From: Alkalimarinus sediminis
GTDB taxonomy: Bacteria > Pseudomonadota > Gammaproteobacteria > Pseudomonadales > Oleiphilaceae
Assembly: GCF_026427595.1 (NCBI RefSeq)
Contig: NZ_CP101527.1
Coordinates: forward strand, 1,373,001-1,437,000
DNA: 64,000 nt
Reading direction: 5' to 3'
Shown here: piece after piece, positions 29,420 through 38,298 of the stretch
How the letters are laid out: the number at the start of each line of letters is the position of its first letter
How positions within the stretch are numbered: position 1 is the stretch's first letter
Notes under the pieces: model-generated
The model's input: the letters and a program-made list of their open reading frames with translations, nothing else
Told to the model about the DNA's origin: nothing
Database searches by the model: none
Position numbers and translations under genes: made by a program

Positions 29420-30364
29420 CTATGAGTTTTTCATCTCACGATAGTATCTGAATATCTCTTTAAGCGGTCGTTTCACTTTATAACCAAAAGTTTTATTAAA
29501 ACTACGGCCATCAATTACCACTGAATACTTAAAGTAATTTATTAGAAAAGCAGGGAATATCTTTAAGTCTAACGCTCTTGCTAAAAAGCGAGGTAGAGCA
29601 GGTGGTATCGACGGAAGCGGTATTTTGCGGCAACCCGACAATTCCAATGCCTGTTGATATGATACCCAGTCATTAGGAGCTACGTTATAGATGCCTGATT
29701 TGTTCTTTTCGTAAGCGAGCACGATAGCATCTGACATGTCGTCAATATGAATGAACTGCATAACCGGCGAGAAGCCGGCTAATACTGGCGCATTCTTACT
29801 GGCGAGTAGTGAGCTCATCGTGTTCTGTACCCCTGGGCCTACGATATTACAGGGGCGTAAAATGGTTATATTAAGATCCCGGTACTTCCAGAGATATATA
29901 TTGGCCAAGTTTTCAAGCTCTACAGAGTCGATGAGGTCCATCGTAAGCTCTGCTGCTTTTAACGGGGCTGTTTCATTGATCAAGGCAGGGTTATAGGCGT
30001 TAGCACCATATACATGATAGGTAGACAGCACGATGACCTTTTCAATACCGTACTTATGGCTCAGCTCTAGCAGTTTTTGGCTACCTAAAACATTGGCATT
30101 GTAACGCCTCATGCGTGTTTCTTCGCTAGAGGTTATTCTGCCTAAGTGAATCACGCCATCGAAATCATACTTGCGAAACAGGTCTTCAAAAACCCGTTTG
30201 TTGAAGTTGATTTGATAACTCGGGATGTCATCACTCAAATAAGTTTGTTTTCTAAAGTCTACGGCAACGATTTGATACCTATCTCGGAGTCGATTTATGA
30301 CTTGTTGAGCAAGTGCGCCGGCAGCACCAGTAATGAGTACGGTTGGTTTTTGTTTTTTAGCCAT
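29420..30364 (-). CDS. NAD-dependent epimerase/dehydratase (extended SDR)
   Basis: 314 residues. The Rossmann motif is VLITGAAGALAQQ (GxxGxxA) near residues 10-20. The active site YxxxK is present as STYHVYGANAY...; the tyrosine at YHVYG is followed by poorly conserved residues, so the catalytic Lys is uncertain. ILRPCNIVGPG is the usual substrate-side motif. Likely substrates are nucleotide sugars or lipid-linked intermediates. It overlaps the stop of the upstream acyltransferase gene by one base (TAATG), so translational coupling is likely, and the two products may act on the same lipid or envelope component. Confidence 0.8.
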   Translation of the reverse strand: MAKKQKPTVLITGAAGALAQQVINRLRDRYQIVAVDFRKQTYLSDDIPSYQINFNKRVFEDLFRKYDFDGVIHLGRITSSEETRMRRYNANVLGSQKLLELSHKYGIEKVIVLSTYHVYGANAYNPALINETAPLKAAELTMDLIDSVELENLANIYLWKYRDLNITILRPCNIVGPGVQNTMSSLLASKNAPVLAGFSPVMQFIHIDDMSDAIVLAYEKNKSGIYNVAPNDWVSYQQALELSGCRKIPLPSIPPALPRFLARALDLKIFPAFLINYFKYSVVIDGRSFNKTFGYKVKRPLKEIFRYYREMKNS

Positions 30365-31179
30365 TAGAAAAGCCTTTTCCTCTCACTTAATCCTTTATCA
30401 ATCAGGTCGCTGATAACAGATTTAACCTGTTCAACACGTCGGGTTACTTCTTCTTCAGTGGTGTCTCCCCCTTCGAACTTCATCGGCTTGCCAAAATTCA
30501 AATGCACTTTAGCTGGCAGAACAACGGGCAGTGTCACTGGGACATAAGGAATACCGAGCATTTTGGCGAGTGGCTTGATATTGGCAATTGCAGGGATGGT
30601 CTCTTCGCACCCAACAATACCCACAGGTACAATGGTAGCGTTGTGCTGCATGGCAAGGTGCATAAAGCCATTGCCGAACCGTTTTAGTTGATAGCGGTCT
30701 TTATAGAGTTTACCTGAACCTCTAATGCCTTCAGGAAAAACAATAACCGCTTCATCATTCTCGAGCATTCTTGCGCAGTTTACCGGGTCACCTAAGACTG
30801 CCCCTGCCTGATTAAGTAAGTTCCCTAAAAATGGTACGGTTGGGAAAAATCGCTCGATCATCGCTCTCGGAATACGGGGAGCCTTTTCTCTTGTTGCTAT
30901 AGCGTAGCCTACTAACGTGCCATCTATAGGGAGTTGCCCGCTATGATTGCCTACAATTAATACAGGGCCTTTGGCTGGAATATTGTCGATGCCATCTGCT
31001 TGCACTCGAAAGTATTTGTTATAGATGCCTTTGAACAAGGCTAGCATTACCTTATTCGTTTCTGCGTTGAACCCCCAAGGATCATAACCGAGAGAACCGA
31101 CTGGCTTTTCAATTTTGTCTAACTGCGCATCAAACTCTTTTGATACGAACTTTTCCTTTAGATAAGACTTCAGATTCAT
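30364..31179 (-). CDS. PlsC-like lysophospholipid acyltransferase
   Basis: 271 residues. VLIVGNHSGQLPIDGTLVGYA holds the catalytic His with an aspartate seven residues on, as in the NHSG-LP-D variant of the PlsC/DGAT-like family. VIVFPEGIRGSGK is motif III (FPEGxR), and ATIVPVGIVGCEE is motif IV. The enzyme should transfer an acyl group to a glycerol-phosphate or related lipid at the membrane. It is coupled to the following SDR gene by a one-base overlap. A separate small-RNA-like element ends about 150 bases upstream of its start. Confidence 0.85.
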   Translation of the reverse strand: MNLKSYLKEKFVSKEFDAQLDKIEKPVGSLGYDPWGFNAETNKVMLALFKGIYNKYFRVQADGIDNIPAKGPVLIVGNHSGQLPIDGTLVGYAIATREKAPRIPRAMIERFFPTVPFLGNLLNQAGAVLGDPVNCARMLENDEAVIVFPEGIRGSGKLYKDRYQLKRFGNGFMHLAMQHNATIVPVGIVGCEETIPAIANIKPLAKMLGIPYVPVTLPVVLPAKVHLNFGKPMKFEGGDTTEEEVTRRVEQVKSVISDLIDKGLSERKRLF

Positions 31180-31329
31180 GAGTCCTTTTCCTGTCTTCTG
31201 AATTTTTGAGTATTACTGAGTTTTTATTCTATAACGACGTTTTGTTGTATAAACGTGCTTTATTATTAGGAACGAGTATATCCATTAGAGGAGAATATAT
31301 CTATTTGAAGAGGGGGTTACTAACATTGA

Positions 31330-31450
31330 TCAAAAAAAACCCGGATACCTGGGGAAGGCAGCCGGGAAGAGTGTGAGTAGTATCCATGAAAGACTTCCTA
31401 CTAGACCGGTAGCAGGGTTATGCAAACCAGTCACCCCTAAGTATTGACTA
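31330..31450 (-). ncRNA. Candidate small RNA or leader ending at the 31332 terminator
   Basis: The 490-base gap 31180-31671 holds no protein gene. Before the terminator the minus strand carries a G+C-richer block (CCCTGCTACCGGTCTAGTAGG and neighbours, with several GGA triplets) inside otherwise AT-rich spacer. ACTAGACCGGTAG-type complementarity suggests further pairing. I recognise no Rfam family. Boundaries are estimates: 3' end at the T-run, 5' end in the AT-rich sequence near 31450. Confidence 0.35.
31332..31366 (-). terminator. Strong intrinsic terminator of an unassigned leftward transcript
   Basis: Minus strand reads CCCGG-C-TGCCT, loop, AGGTA-T-CCGGG, followed by eight T residues (A-run 31332-31339). 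Two 5-bp helices are separated by one mismatch. No protein gene ends just upstream on this strand, since the next one (31672-32610) stops about 300 bases earlier. It therefore belongs to a long 3'UTR, a leader attenuator for the acyltransferase gene, or a small RNA. Confidence 0.75.
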
Positions 31451-31671
31451 AGTTCTCAAATATACAAATCAAAACTGTATATATTTTAATCACATTTGCG
31501 CATAAATTTACAGCTCGATAGCCCATTACGAAATAACGATTATGGTATTAGGATAAGCCATCGTTGAGGCGTACATTTTAAGAAATTGTCTAAGTGATGT
31601 TTAGGCTTTATGTGGGGAAGACCAGGACCGGGTTATCGCTTAGAAATCAACAGTTCGCTTTTGTTGGATCG

Positions 31672-32610
31672 CTAGTTTTTTTTATCATTTTTGTTCTGTT
31701 CTGCGTTTCTAGTATTTGTGTTTTCAGTTTCGGCGCTTGTATTTTGAGTTTCGGTGTTAGTGTTTACAACTCCGGCGTTAGTATTTTCAACAATATAGTG
31801 CCCCTGTTCATGAGTCGGTAGTATTCCCTCTCGGGTCCAGGGCATTAACCGGTAGTGAGGTTTGCTGTTTGAGTAGTCTATGAATGGATATTTAATAATG
31901 TCGAAGTAGGGGGAGTAATCAAAATCGCTTGGCGTACAGAGCTTTGGGTTCCGACGATAGACTTTTATTTCGTTCTGATCATCTCGTTTGACTAGAGGTA
32001 ATATGGGATATTGTATTGAGGCAAATGCCTCTGCAATCATTGTGGAGCATACTGTTTTGGTGGCTAAGCCAACATTGTGTTGAAAAATACTCGAACGCCA
32101 ACGTCGAGGCATAACCCACCATGGGAATAAAAACCTCGCCAGGTCAAATATTTGTCTGATATCGTAGTCAGATCCAAGCCTGCTGACGGCATAGTTGATA
32201 ACGCATTGCATGTCTTGATAGGTTAGATCCCGTGGGCGGCAGATGCGTATGTGGTCCCGATCATAAGAGGTTAATGGGCGAACAATTGTCCCTCTACCGA
32301 GTTCGCTTTCTACAATAAGCTGCACATCGGGCTGACCGTCAAAAAAGGATTTAACCCGCTCGCGGCTCATGGGATGGTTTATCTCATGCAATCGACCCAG
32401 ATAGAGGGCAGCATGAGACCAGCGACTCTGGGTAAGCAGCTTTATAACATCACTCACGCGGGTTCGACCCTCTACGAGTATTACATCGCCAGGTTTTATC
32501 TCATAGCGTACGCGCTCGAAATCACTAAGAGGTATTTCTCTAGGTGGATGCTCACGATTAAGCCACTTTATTACTAATTCAATGAGAGTATATTTTGCTC
32601 TCATTCCCAT
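31672..32610 (-). CDS. YiiX/YebB-like NlpC/P60 cysteine hydrolase
   Basis: 312 residues from ATG 32610, which has AAAGGTG eight bases upstream; a GTG three codons earlier overlaps that site. GDVILVEGRTRVSDVIKLLT and WSHAALYLGRL supply the His strand, and TKTVCSTMIAEAFASI the nucleophilic Cys helix, in the permuted papain-like order of YiiX-type enzymes. The last 45 residues are a low-complexity Thr/Asn/Glu tail, encoded by a degenerate repeat of about 24 bases. Members act on lipids or peptides of the envelope; the substrate here is unknown. No signal peptide is evident. Confidence 0.75.
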   Translation of the reverse strand: MGMRAKYTLIELVIKWLNREHPPREIPLSDFERVRYEIKPGDVILVEGRTRVSDVIKLLTQSRWSHAALYLGRLHEINHPMSRERVKSFFDGQPDVQLIVESELGRGTIVRPLTSYDRDHIRICRPRDLTYQDMQCVINYAVSRLGSDYDIRQIFDLARFLFPWWVMPRRWRSSIFQHNVGLATKTVCSTMIAEAFASIQYPILPLVKRDDQNEIKVYRRNPKLCTPSDFDYSPYFDIIKYPFIDYSNSKPHYRLMPWTREGILPTHEQGHYIVENTNAGVVNTNTETQNTSAETENTNTRNAEQNKNDKKN

Positions 32611-32819
32611 TATTAGCACCTTTGAGTTAGTTCTGTTTTTATGTTGTTTTATAAATTTATAGTTAATAAATCTAAATTGAACAATTTAATTGCTGTAAAC
32701 GAGACATATAGGCGATATTTAATTGCTTTTAGAGTGAGAAAAGTAAGCTGTTGATTTAGAATAACCGGAACAGGCCGTTTTGAGCCCCAATGTTTGTTAG
32801 TCCTGAGGTTTTGTTGGAT

Positions 32820-33233
32820 ATGACCGATAAAGATAATTTTAAAGATACTCGCGCTGAAGAACTTTCAGATGAGAATCAGCTTTCTAATAAGATTAAAGAT
32901 TCTGCTCGTCAAATATGGTTGGCTGGATTAGGTGCCTATAACAAGGCAGAGGAAGATGCGGGTAAGATCTTTGATAAGCTAGTCAAAGAAGGTGAAGAGA
33001 TCGAACACATGACTCGTGGTGTGGTCGAAAAACGCATTAAGGTTGTTGAAGACACCGTTGAGGGTGTGAAAGAGAAAGCTAACGGTACCATTGGCAAGCT
33101 CGAAAGTGTATTTGATCAGAGAGTATCAAAAGCGCTGCAAAAAATGGGTATTCCGACACGAGCGGAAATAAAAGCATTAGAGGCACAGATTGAAGAGCTC
33201 AAAAAGCAGTTAAAAGAGGGTGGCAAGGGATAG
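32820..33233 (+). CDS. Phasin family protein (polyhydroxyalkanoate granule-associated)
   Basis: 137 residues from ATG 32820, with GAGG eleven bases upstream; ATG 32790 is a weaker alternative. SARQIWLAGLGAYNKAEEDAGKIFDKLVKEGEEIE is the hallmark helix of PhaF/PhaI-like phasins. It is followed by amphipathic coiled-coil sequence ending EAQIEELKKQLKEGGKG. Phasins coat storage-polyester granules and control their size. A TetR gene resembling PhaD lies convergently downstream, which supports a PHA role, although no synthase is in the window. Confidence 0.88.
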   Translation: MTDKDNFKDTRAEELSDENQLSNKIKDSARQIWLAGLGAYNKAEEDAGKIFDKLVKEGEEIEHMTRGVVEKRIKVVEDTVEGVKEKANGTIGKLESVFDQRVSKALQKMGIPTRAEIKALEAQIEELKKQLKEGGKG

Positions 33234-33286
33234 TCAGTGTAAAGTGCATGGTCAGTGTAAAGTTCATGGTCAGTGTAAAGTTCATG
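33233..33286. repeat. 18-bp tandem repeat, three copies, starting at the phasin stop codon
   Basis: Three units of GTCAGTGTAAAGTTCATG (first with TGCATG) at 33233-33250, 33251-33268 and 33269-33286, then a partial unit. The first unit begins on the last base of the TAG stop. Confidence 0.9.
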
Positions 33287-33426
33287 GTCAGGGCAGAAAG
33301 CCCCCTCTGAACCTGACCTGTTGGAACATAAAAGGTACGCTGATCACCTTATTCACACTCTGACCTGTATTAGTCCCGCCTTAATCTGACCCGCATAATC
33401 ACAATAATTTCGTCCCCAATAATCAC

Positions 33427-33466
33427 GCACCATCAAATCTAGACGCTGATGGTGCTTTATTGTTTT
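33427..33466 (+). terminator. Terminator after phasin
   Basis: Stem GCACCATC (33427-33434) / GATGGTGC (33448-33455) with a 13-base loop, followed by TTTATTGTTTT. Located between the convergent phasin and TetR genes. Confidence 0.7.
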
Positions 33467-33469
33467 GTG

Positions 33470-34084
33470 CTATAGGTAGGCTTCCCCCATCTCTCGTAAT
33501 ATTGCGCGCTCTTCTTCCCTTAAATAGGGCAGCACTAGCGTCATTACTTGATAAACACCCTGGTTTAAGGTGTCATCACTCTGCTCGCCATCTATAACGG
33601 TTGAGAAGCTAATCCAATAGGTTGCGGTTAATACGATGCTTTTGCATAGGGCATCTACTTCTTTGGGTGTGGCTTTTAATACACCTTGCTGGGCAAGGTT
33701 CTGGCAAATTTGGCGGGAGGCATTTGTTTTCTTTGCGATGACGCGCTTAAACTTGCCGGCGAGTCTTTCGTGTCGAGACATTACGTTGACTAGATCTTGG
33801 TATAGAAAGCGATACCGAGCGATCACCTCAAAGACTAAGTGTAAGAACAACCATTGGTCTTCAATATCCAGACTTGTTTCAGGGACGTCTAAAATCTCCC
33901 CAATCTCTTTCTCATACCACTCAAAAAGCTCACTGAGTATTTCTGTTTTATTTTTGAAATGGTAATAGAGGTTGCCTGGACTAATATCCAGTTCGTCTGC
34001 TATTTGAAGGGTGGTGACATTAGGCTCACCACACTCATTAAAAAGTTCAAGTGTAGTGTGTAATATCCGATCACGGGTTTTCAT
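33470..34084 (-). CDS. TetR family regulator, PhaD-like
   Basis: 204 residues. The N-terminal HTH reads TRDRILHTTLELFNECGEPNVTTLQIADELDISPGNLYYHFKNKTEIL, residues 3-52, close in wording to the PhaD group of polyhydroxyalkanoate-locus regulators. The C-terminal ligand-binding domain is helical, with no other family motif. PhaD of pseudomonads activates PHA genes in response to a fatty-acid-derived ligand. The phasin gene next door supports such a role but other TetR subfamilies share the N-terminus. Convergent to phasin. Confidence 0.85.
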   Translation of the reverse strand: MKTRDRILHTTLELFNECGEPNVTTLQIADELDISPGNLYYHFKNKTEILSELFEWYEKEIGEILDVPETSLDIEDQWLFLHLVFEVIARYRFLYQDLVNVMSRHERLAGKFKRVIAKKTNASRQICQNLAQQGVLKATPKEVDALCKSIVLTATYWISFSTVIDGEQSDDTLNQGVYQVMTLVLPYLREEERAILREMGEAYL

Positions 34085-34242
34085 TATCTTAAATACATCC
34101 TGTAACTATAGGATCATAATAACCTGTTTAAATCATCGAATACAAAGAGCTTAATCAAAGTAGTATAAAATAGGATAACTACCTCACATCATAAGCCCTT
34201 TCTGGTGATGTACTGCTTACCTATATTGCTATTTTAAAGCGG

Positions 34243-34275
34243 GATAACCTCTAACATTACTATTTAGAGGTTATC
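34243..34275 (-). terminator. Hairpin after xthA
   Basis: Perfect 11-bp stem GATAACCTCTA/TAGAGGTTATC with an 11-base loop, about six bases beyond the xthA stop. The downstream U-tract is weak (CCCGCTTTAAAA). Confidence 0.6.
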
Positions 34276-34280
34276 TACTG

Positions 34281-35093
34281 TCACAGATTAAAATCAGACC
34301 AAATAGGGCAGTGGTCGGATGGTTTTTCCATTGCGCGAATATCGTAGTAGATACCTGCCGCGCTCAGCGTTGCAACTAGTGATGGGGTGGCCCAGATTTG
34401 ATCGATACGCAAGCCTCGTTTGGGTTCTCGATCGAACCCTTTACTACGATAGTCAAACCAGCTAAACAGTGCGTCTTCTGTTGGGTGAAGCACTCGGAAG
34501 CTATCTTGCAACCCCCAACCTTTTAGCCTTGCTAGCCACTCACGCTCTTCGGGTAAGAAGCTGCATTTGCCTGTTCTCAACCACCTCTTTGCATTATCTG
34601 GCCCAATACCGATATCAATATCTTCCGGAGAGATATTGAGATCTCCCATCACAACCACATGTTGGTTGCTAGCGTATTGCTCTTCTAATAGGTTTTGCAG
34701 ATCTTGATAGAACTTTTGTTTAGCGGGGAATTTGGTCGGATGGTCGCGACTTTCGCCTTGAGGGAAGTAGCCGTTCATGACCACAAGTTCTTTCCCGTCG
34801 AGGTCAAAGTGACCAATAATCATTCGTTTCTGAGACTCTTCGTCATCTTGAGGAAAGCCCTTGATCACTTTTGTAGGCTTCAGTTTAGAGAGCATGGCAA
34901 CGCCGTAATGCCCCTTCTGGCCGAAAAATTCGACATGGTAGCCTAGCTGCTCGACCTGCTCTAAGGGGAATTCAGGGTCGTGAACTTTTGTTTCTTGTAA
35001 CCCAATAATGTCAGGAGAGTAGGTTGATACAAGTGCTTCAAGTTGATGAAGTCTTGAGCGGATACCGTTTACGTTGAAAGATACTATTTTCAT
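34281..35093 (-). CDS. xthA: Exodeoxyribonuclease III
   Basis: 270 residues, the typical length. [15 protein letters not shown] opens the endonuclease/exonuclease/phosphatase fold. IIGLQETK carries the metal-binding Glu, [11 protein letters not shown] the Asp/Asn pair, LRIDQIWAT the substrate-side Asp, and [11 protein letters not shown] the catalytic Asp-His. It repairs abasic sites and degrades double-stranded DNA 3' to 5'. There is only a weak Shine-Dalgarno. Stands alone between the TetR and HD genes. Confidence 0.95.
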   Translation of the reverse strand: MKIVSFNVNGIRSRLHQLEALVSTYSPDIIGLQETKVHDPEFPLEQVEQLGYHVEFFGQKGHYGVAMLSKLKPTKVIKGFPQDDEESQKRMIIGHFDLDGKELVVMNGYFPQGESRDHPTKFPAKQKFYQDLQNLLEEQYASNQHVVVMGDLNISPEDIDIGIGPDNAKRWLRTGKCSFLPEEREWLARLKGWGLQDSFRVLHPTEDALFSWFDYRSKGFDREPKRGLRIDQIWATPSLVATLSAAGIYYDIRAMEKPSDHCPIWSDFNL

Positions 35094-35242
35094 AAAAATT
35101 CTTAATTTAAGGGGCTAGTGAGTTTAAATAACCTGTTTAAAATGAGCGACAATAAAACGCTGTTCTAGTTTTAGTTCTAGTTCTGGTTTTAGCTCTAAAT
35201 CCAGCTGCTATTGCTATTTCTTTCGGCCTTCATATGCTGTGT

Positions 35243-36706
35243 TTATGCGATCGTCAAGCGCTTGGGCTTAAGGTAAAAGTGGATGATGGTACCATCAGTA
35301 AACTTGTTAAAAAACGTACTTACCTCGGGGATGAGTTTAAGTTGATGCTGATGGGTAATAGCGTCTTTTACCAAGACCTTCATTTGATCAAAATCTTCTC
35401 TTATTTTTGAAAACTTAGCATTCATTGTACAGGAAACGACGTTGCTATGATCAACATTGAGTTGTGTAGCTAGAGTTTGTTTACGAGTGTCTATCTCGGT
35501 AGGTGTCAGATCAAACTGTGTGTCGATATGCTTCAGCTTTTCACGGTTAATAATACAGTAAGCATAACTATTGGGGTTGTTGCGGGCGTGGTGTCTAAAG
35601 CACTCCCAAAAATAGTTATCGGTAAGGTGTCTAAACTCGTTTAAGTCTGTTAAACACTGCCTTACATAGGTTTCTATAGTGTGATCCTCTAGTACCTCGT
35701 TTATTGCTTCCCGTAACAGCCAATCGAACCCTAGTGCAGTTTTATGGGCGTATACATGCCGATACATCTGGTTGCGGCTATAAACAAAATCTTCGAGTGC
35801 GCTTAACCCTTTTGAGGTTATTGCTAGTCCTAACCAGGGTGTTTTTGGGTCCCAGCCAAATCGGAGGTTGCTTAACAGGTGGTCAAGGTTGAATCCGCCT
35901 ATGGTTACTGAGGAGTGGAAACCGTCCCGTAGCATATAGTCAGCTCGGTCTGCATCTACTTCTCCTGAAATAATAGAAGATAGCAACTGAGCAACGAGTT
36001 CAGGAGCGGAGGTTGAGGTTTTCCAATTGATTACCTCTGTACCGGCTATAAATTGCCAAAAGTGTTCAGCATGGGTGTTGAAAATGTCACTGGTGTGGGC
36101 GGTTGTTGTTTCCATTATCGCGAGTACATCCACAGGGTTTATGCCCGATGCTTCTATGTGGGTATCATGCAGCAGTTGATGAGCGCAGCGAATTGAATAG
36201 TGTTCATGCTCGATGATATCAGGGGCTGTATCATAGAGGTTATGAGTATCAATACCTTGCCAGAGTTGCTCAAATAGACCTGACGACTCCATCATCTCTT
36301 TAATTTTTGATGTGCGAGTAAATTGATGTGAAAAGCTCGAGTGACCGCAGTCGTGTAACAGACATGCTAACCTAATGATCTTATTAAAATAGTCGATTGC
36401 GAAAAATTGCTCTTTAGTCGTACTCATTTGAGACTTGTAGCGTCTGGATTCAAGATAGCTTTTAACCATCGACAAAAAGATTCTTTCCCCTACATGCATT
36501 ACGCCTATGCTGTGCAGAAAGCGGGAGTGGGTAGCGCCTGGAAATACTAATGACAAAATGTCGTTTTGGCAGATGTTACGCAACCTTTGAAACAGCGGAT
36601 GATCTATAATGGCCACCTCATGAGGGAATAACGGTATCCCTCCGTGAACAGGGTCCATAATAAGTTTGGTATGTGCGCCTAGCAAGTCTTCGGGAAAGTA
36701 ATCCAT
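35243..36706 (-). CDS. HD-domain phosphohydrolase (SAMHD1/dGTPase-like, COG1078 type)
   Basis: 487 residues. The metal site is HSRFLHSIGVMHVGERIF and ACLLHDCGHSSFSHQFT (H...HD), with SGEVDADRADYMLRDGFHSSV providing the distal Asp. This is the pattern of COG1078 HD phosphohydrolases, related to SAMHD1 and Dgt, that hydrolyse nucleotides or signalling nucleotides. The C-terminal part (about 300-487) is helical with a basic end (KRLTIA). The substrate cannot be read from sequence. It is divergent from the response regulator gene across a 411-base gap. Confidence 0.85.
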   Translation of the reverse strand: MDYFPEDLLGAHTKLIMDPVHGGIPLFPHEVAIIDHPLFQRLRNICQNDILSLVFPGATHSRFLHSIGVMHVGERIFLSMVKSYLESRRYKSQMSTTKEQFFAIDYFNKIIRLACLLHDCGHSSFSHQFTRTSKIKEMMESSGLFEQLWQGIDTHNLYDTAPDIIEHEHYSIRCAHQLLHDTHIEASGINPVDVLAIMETTTAHTSDIFNTHAEHFWQFIAGTEVINWKTSTSAPELVAQLLSSIISGEVDADRADYMLRDGFHSSVTIGGFNLDHLLSNLRFGWDPKTPWLGLAITSKGLSALEDFVYSRNQMYRHVYAHKTALGFDWLLREAINEVLEDHTIETYVRQCLTDLNEFRHLTDNYFWECFRHHARNNPNSYAYCIINREKLKHIDTQFDLTPTEIDTRKQTLATQLNVDHSNVVSCTMNAKFSKIREDFDQMKVLVKDAITHQHQLKLIPEVSTFFNKFTDGTIIHFYLKPKRLTIA

Positions 36707-37117
36707 GTCTGATCGCGTTACCTAGTCGTGAGTTATAAGGCCAATTTAGCTGACTGTTTGGTATGACTAAGACTAAGGTCTTAGCTAAATTAGTATGCAT
36801 ACTCTAAATTATGAGCATAATCTCAGAATCGTCTGCTCTTATAGTTAATTTACAGACTTTCTAGCCGATAAAGTAAGAAAATTTAACAACAATAATATAT
36901 CGATAATCCCATGAATTTAACAATACCGTCCGCTACTATTAAAAATTTTGTTAACTCGTGTGATGTTCTAATGAGTTGTGACCCTATTCACGGTATTCGC
37001 TGCTATGAACGTTAACCTGTGTAAACGTTATAATAAAGTTAGACTTGTTATGGGCGAAGCCTATAATGAAATGCATATAAACCCGATACTTAACTGTGCG
37101 TTTGTGGTTGCCTAGAT
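36707..37117. other. Divergent intergenic region
   Basis: No gene seen. It holds an inverted repeat CTAAGAC-TAAG-GTCTTAG at 36767-36784, a 12-bp palindrome AGTATGCATACT at 36792-36803, and a TATAAT hexamer at 37029-37034 that could be a -10 box for the rightward gene, though a convincing -35 was not found. Confidence 0.5.
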
Positions 37118-38296
37118 ATGTCAAGTCATGCTGAGCGGATGTTGGTCATCGATAAAGACGATAGTTGTCGGCAGTATCTGTCGCGCGGTCTTCTAGCTAT
37201 CGGCTATTACGTTGTATCTGTAAGTTCAATAAAAGAAGCTCTCGTTAGTATTGCAAATGGCCGCCCTGATCTAATTTTTGGTGACCTTTCAACTGACGAA
37301 ATCAGCATGCTATCCAAGCTTAAAGACCCTGATTTTCCTCCTTCACCCGTCGTTGCATTCTCACATACCGAAGAAGCCGCTGATGTCGTAACGGCTTTAA
37401 GGGCGGGCGCTTCAGACTTTATCATCAAGCCTATTAATGACTTCTCTCTGGTAGAAGAGGTGATTAAACGAATTTTTGAGCAGATACGAGTTGTAAGGCT
37501 CAATCAGCGTTACCGTGTTGAGCTAGAAGATGCCAACCGAGAGCTTAAAGCAGGTATAGCCGAACTTAAAGCAGACCAGAAAGCGGGTTTGAAGGTTCAG
37601 ATGAAGATGCTGCCAGAGCGAGAAAAAAAGCTCAAAGGCATAGAGTGCGACTATTTTATCAAACCTTCGCTCTTTCTGAGTGGCGACTTTTTAGATTATT
37701 TTAAAATCGATAGCAAACGTGCGATCTTTTATATTGCTGATGTATCTGGGCATGGTGCTTCTTCTGCGTTTGTAACAGTATTATTGAAGAATTTATCTAA
37801 TCGCCTGCTAAGGAACTTTAAAAGAGGTTCTACGGACGAGATCTTGTACCCAGATCGAATGCTTCATCGCATCAACCGAGAACTACTCGAAACCGAGTTT
37901 GGCAAACACTTAACAATGTTTGTCGGGATACTTGAAAACGATACCAACCGATTGACCTACTCGGTCGGGGCGCACTTTCCCATGCCCGTGTTAATGACCG
38001 ATGACGGTGTTGAGTATCTTGAGGGGAGTGGAATGCCTGTTGGGTTATTTGAAGATCCCACCTATCGGGTATACGATAGGGTCTTGCCAAAAAAGTTTGC
38101 ACTATGGTTGTTTTCAGATGGGATACTCGAAGTGATTAACGCCAGTAGCCTGGCAGACAAAGAGCAGCAGTTATTAAGTTTGGTAGAAGATAGCGATAAT
38201 AGTATTGAAAAGTTGTCGAACGCATTGCAGCTTAATCGTATGGAAGAGTTGCCAGACGATATTGCTATTTTGACTGTTTCCGGTGTAGGTAATTAA
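37118..38296 (+). CDS. Response regulator with PP2C/SpoIIE phosphatase domain, HsbR-like
   Basis: 392 residues. The receiver domain spans about 8-120, with Asp pair DKDD and LIFGDLSTD as phospho-acceptor loop. A coiled-coil linker (ELEDANRELKAGIAELKADQ) leads to a SpoIIE-type PP2C domain at about 190-390, with metal motifs SGDFLDYFKID, FYIADVSGHG, GAHFPMP and LFSDGILEV. Such proteins dephosphorylate an anti-sigma antagonist. The STAS gene three bases downstream is the evident partner. The pair recalls HsbR/HsbA of pseudomonads. The protein is shorter than HsbR and lacks the extra C-terminal kinase-like domain, and no HptB gene is adjacent. Confidence 0.82.
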   Translation: MSSHAERMLVIDKDDSCRQYLSRGLLAIGYYVVSVSSIKEALVSIANGRPDLIFGDLSTDEISMLSKLKDPDFPPSPVVAFSHTEEAADVVTALRAGASDFIIKPINDFSLVEEVIKRIFEQIRVVRLNQRYRVELEDANRELKAGIAELKADQKAGLKVQMKMLPEREKKLKGIECDYFIKPSLFLSGDFLDYFKIDSKRAIFYIADVSGHGASSAFVTVLLKNLSNRLLRNFKRGSTDEILYPDRMLHRINRELLETEFGKHLTMFVGILENDTNRLTYSVGAHFPMPVLMTDDGVEYLEGSGMPVGLFEDPTYRVYDRVLPKKFALWLFSDGILEVINASSLADKEQQLLSLVEDSDNSIEKLSNALQLNRMEELPDDIAILTVSGVGN

Positions 38297-38298
38297 AG

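Noticed and set aside
31340-31450. Cyclic-di-GMP or other known riboswitch
   Set aside because: I compared it by eye with the GEMM core and found no match in the conserved loops; listed only as an unassigned RNA candidate.
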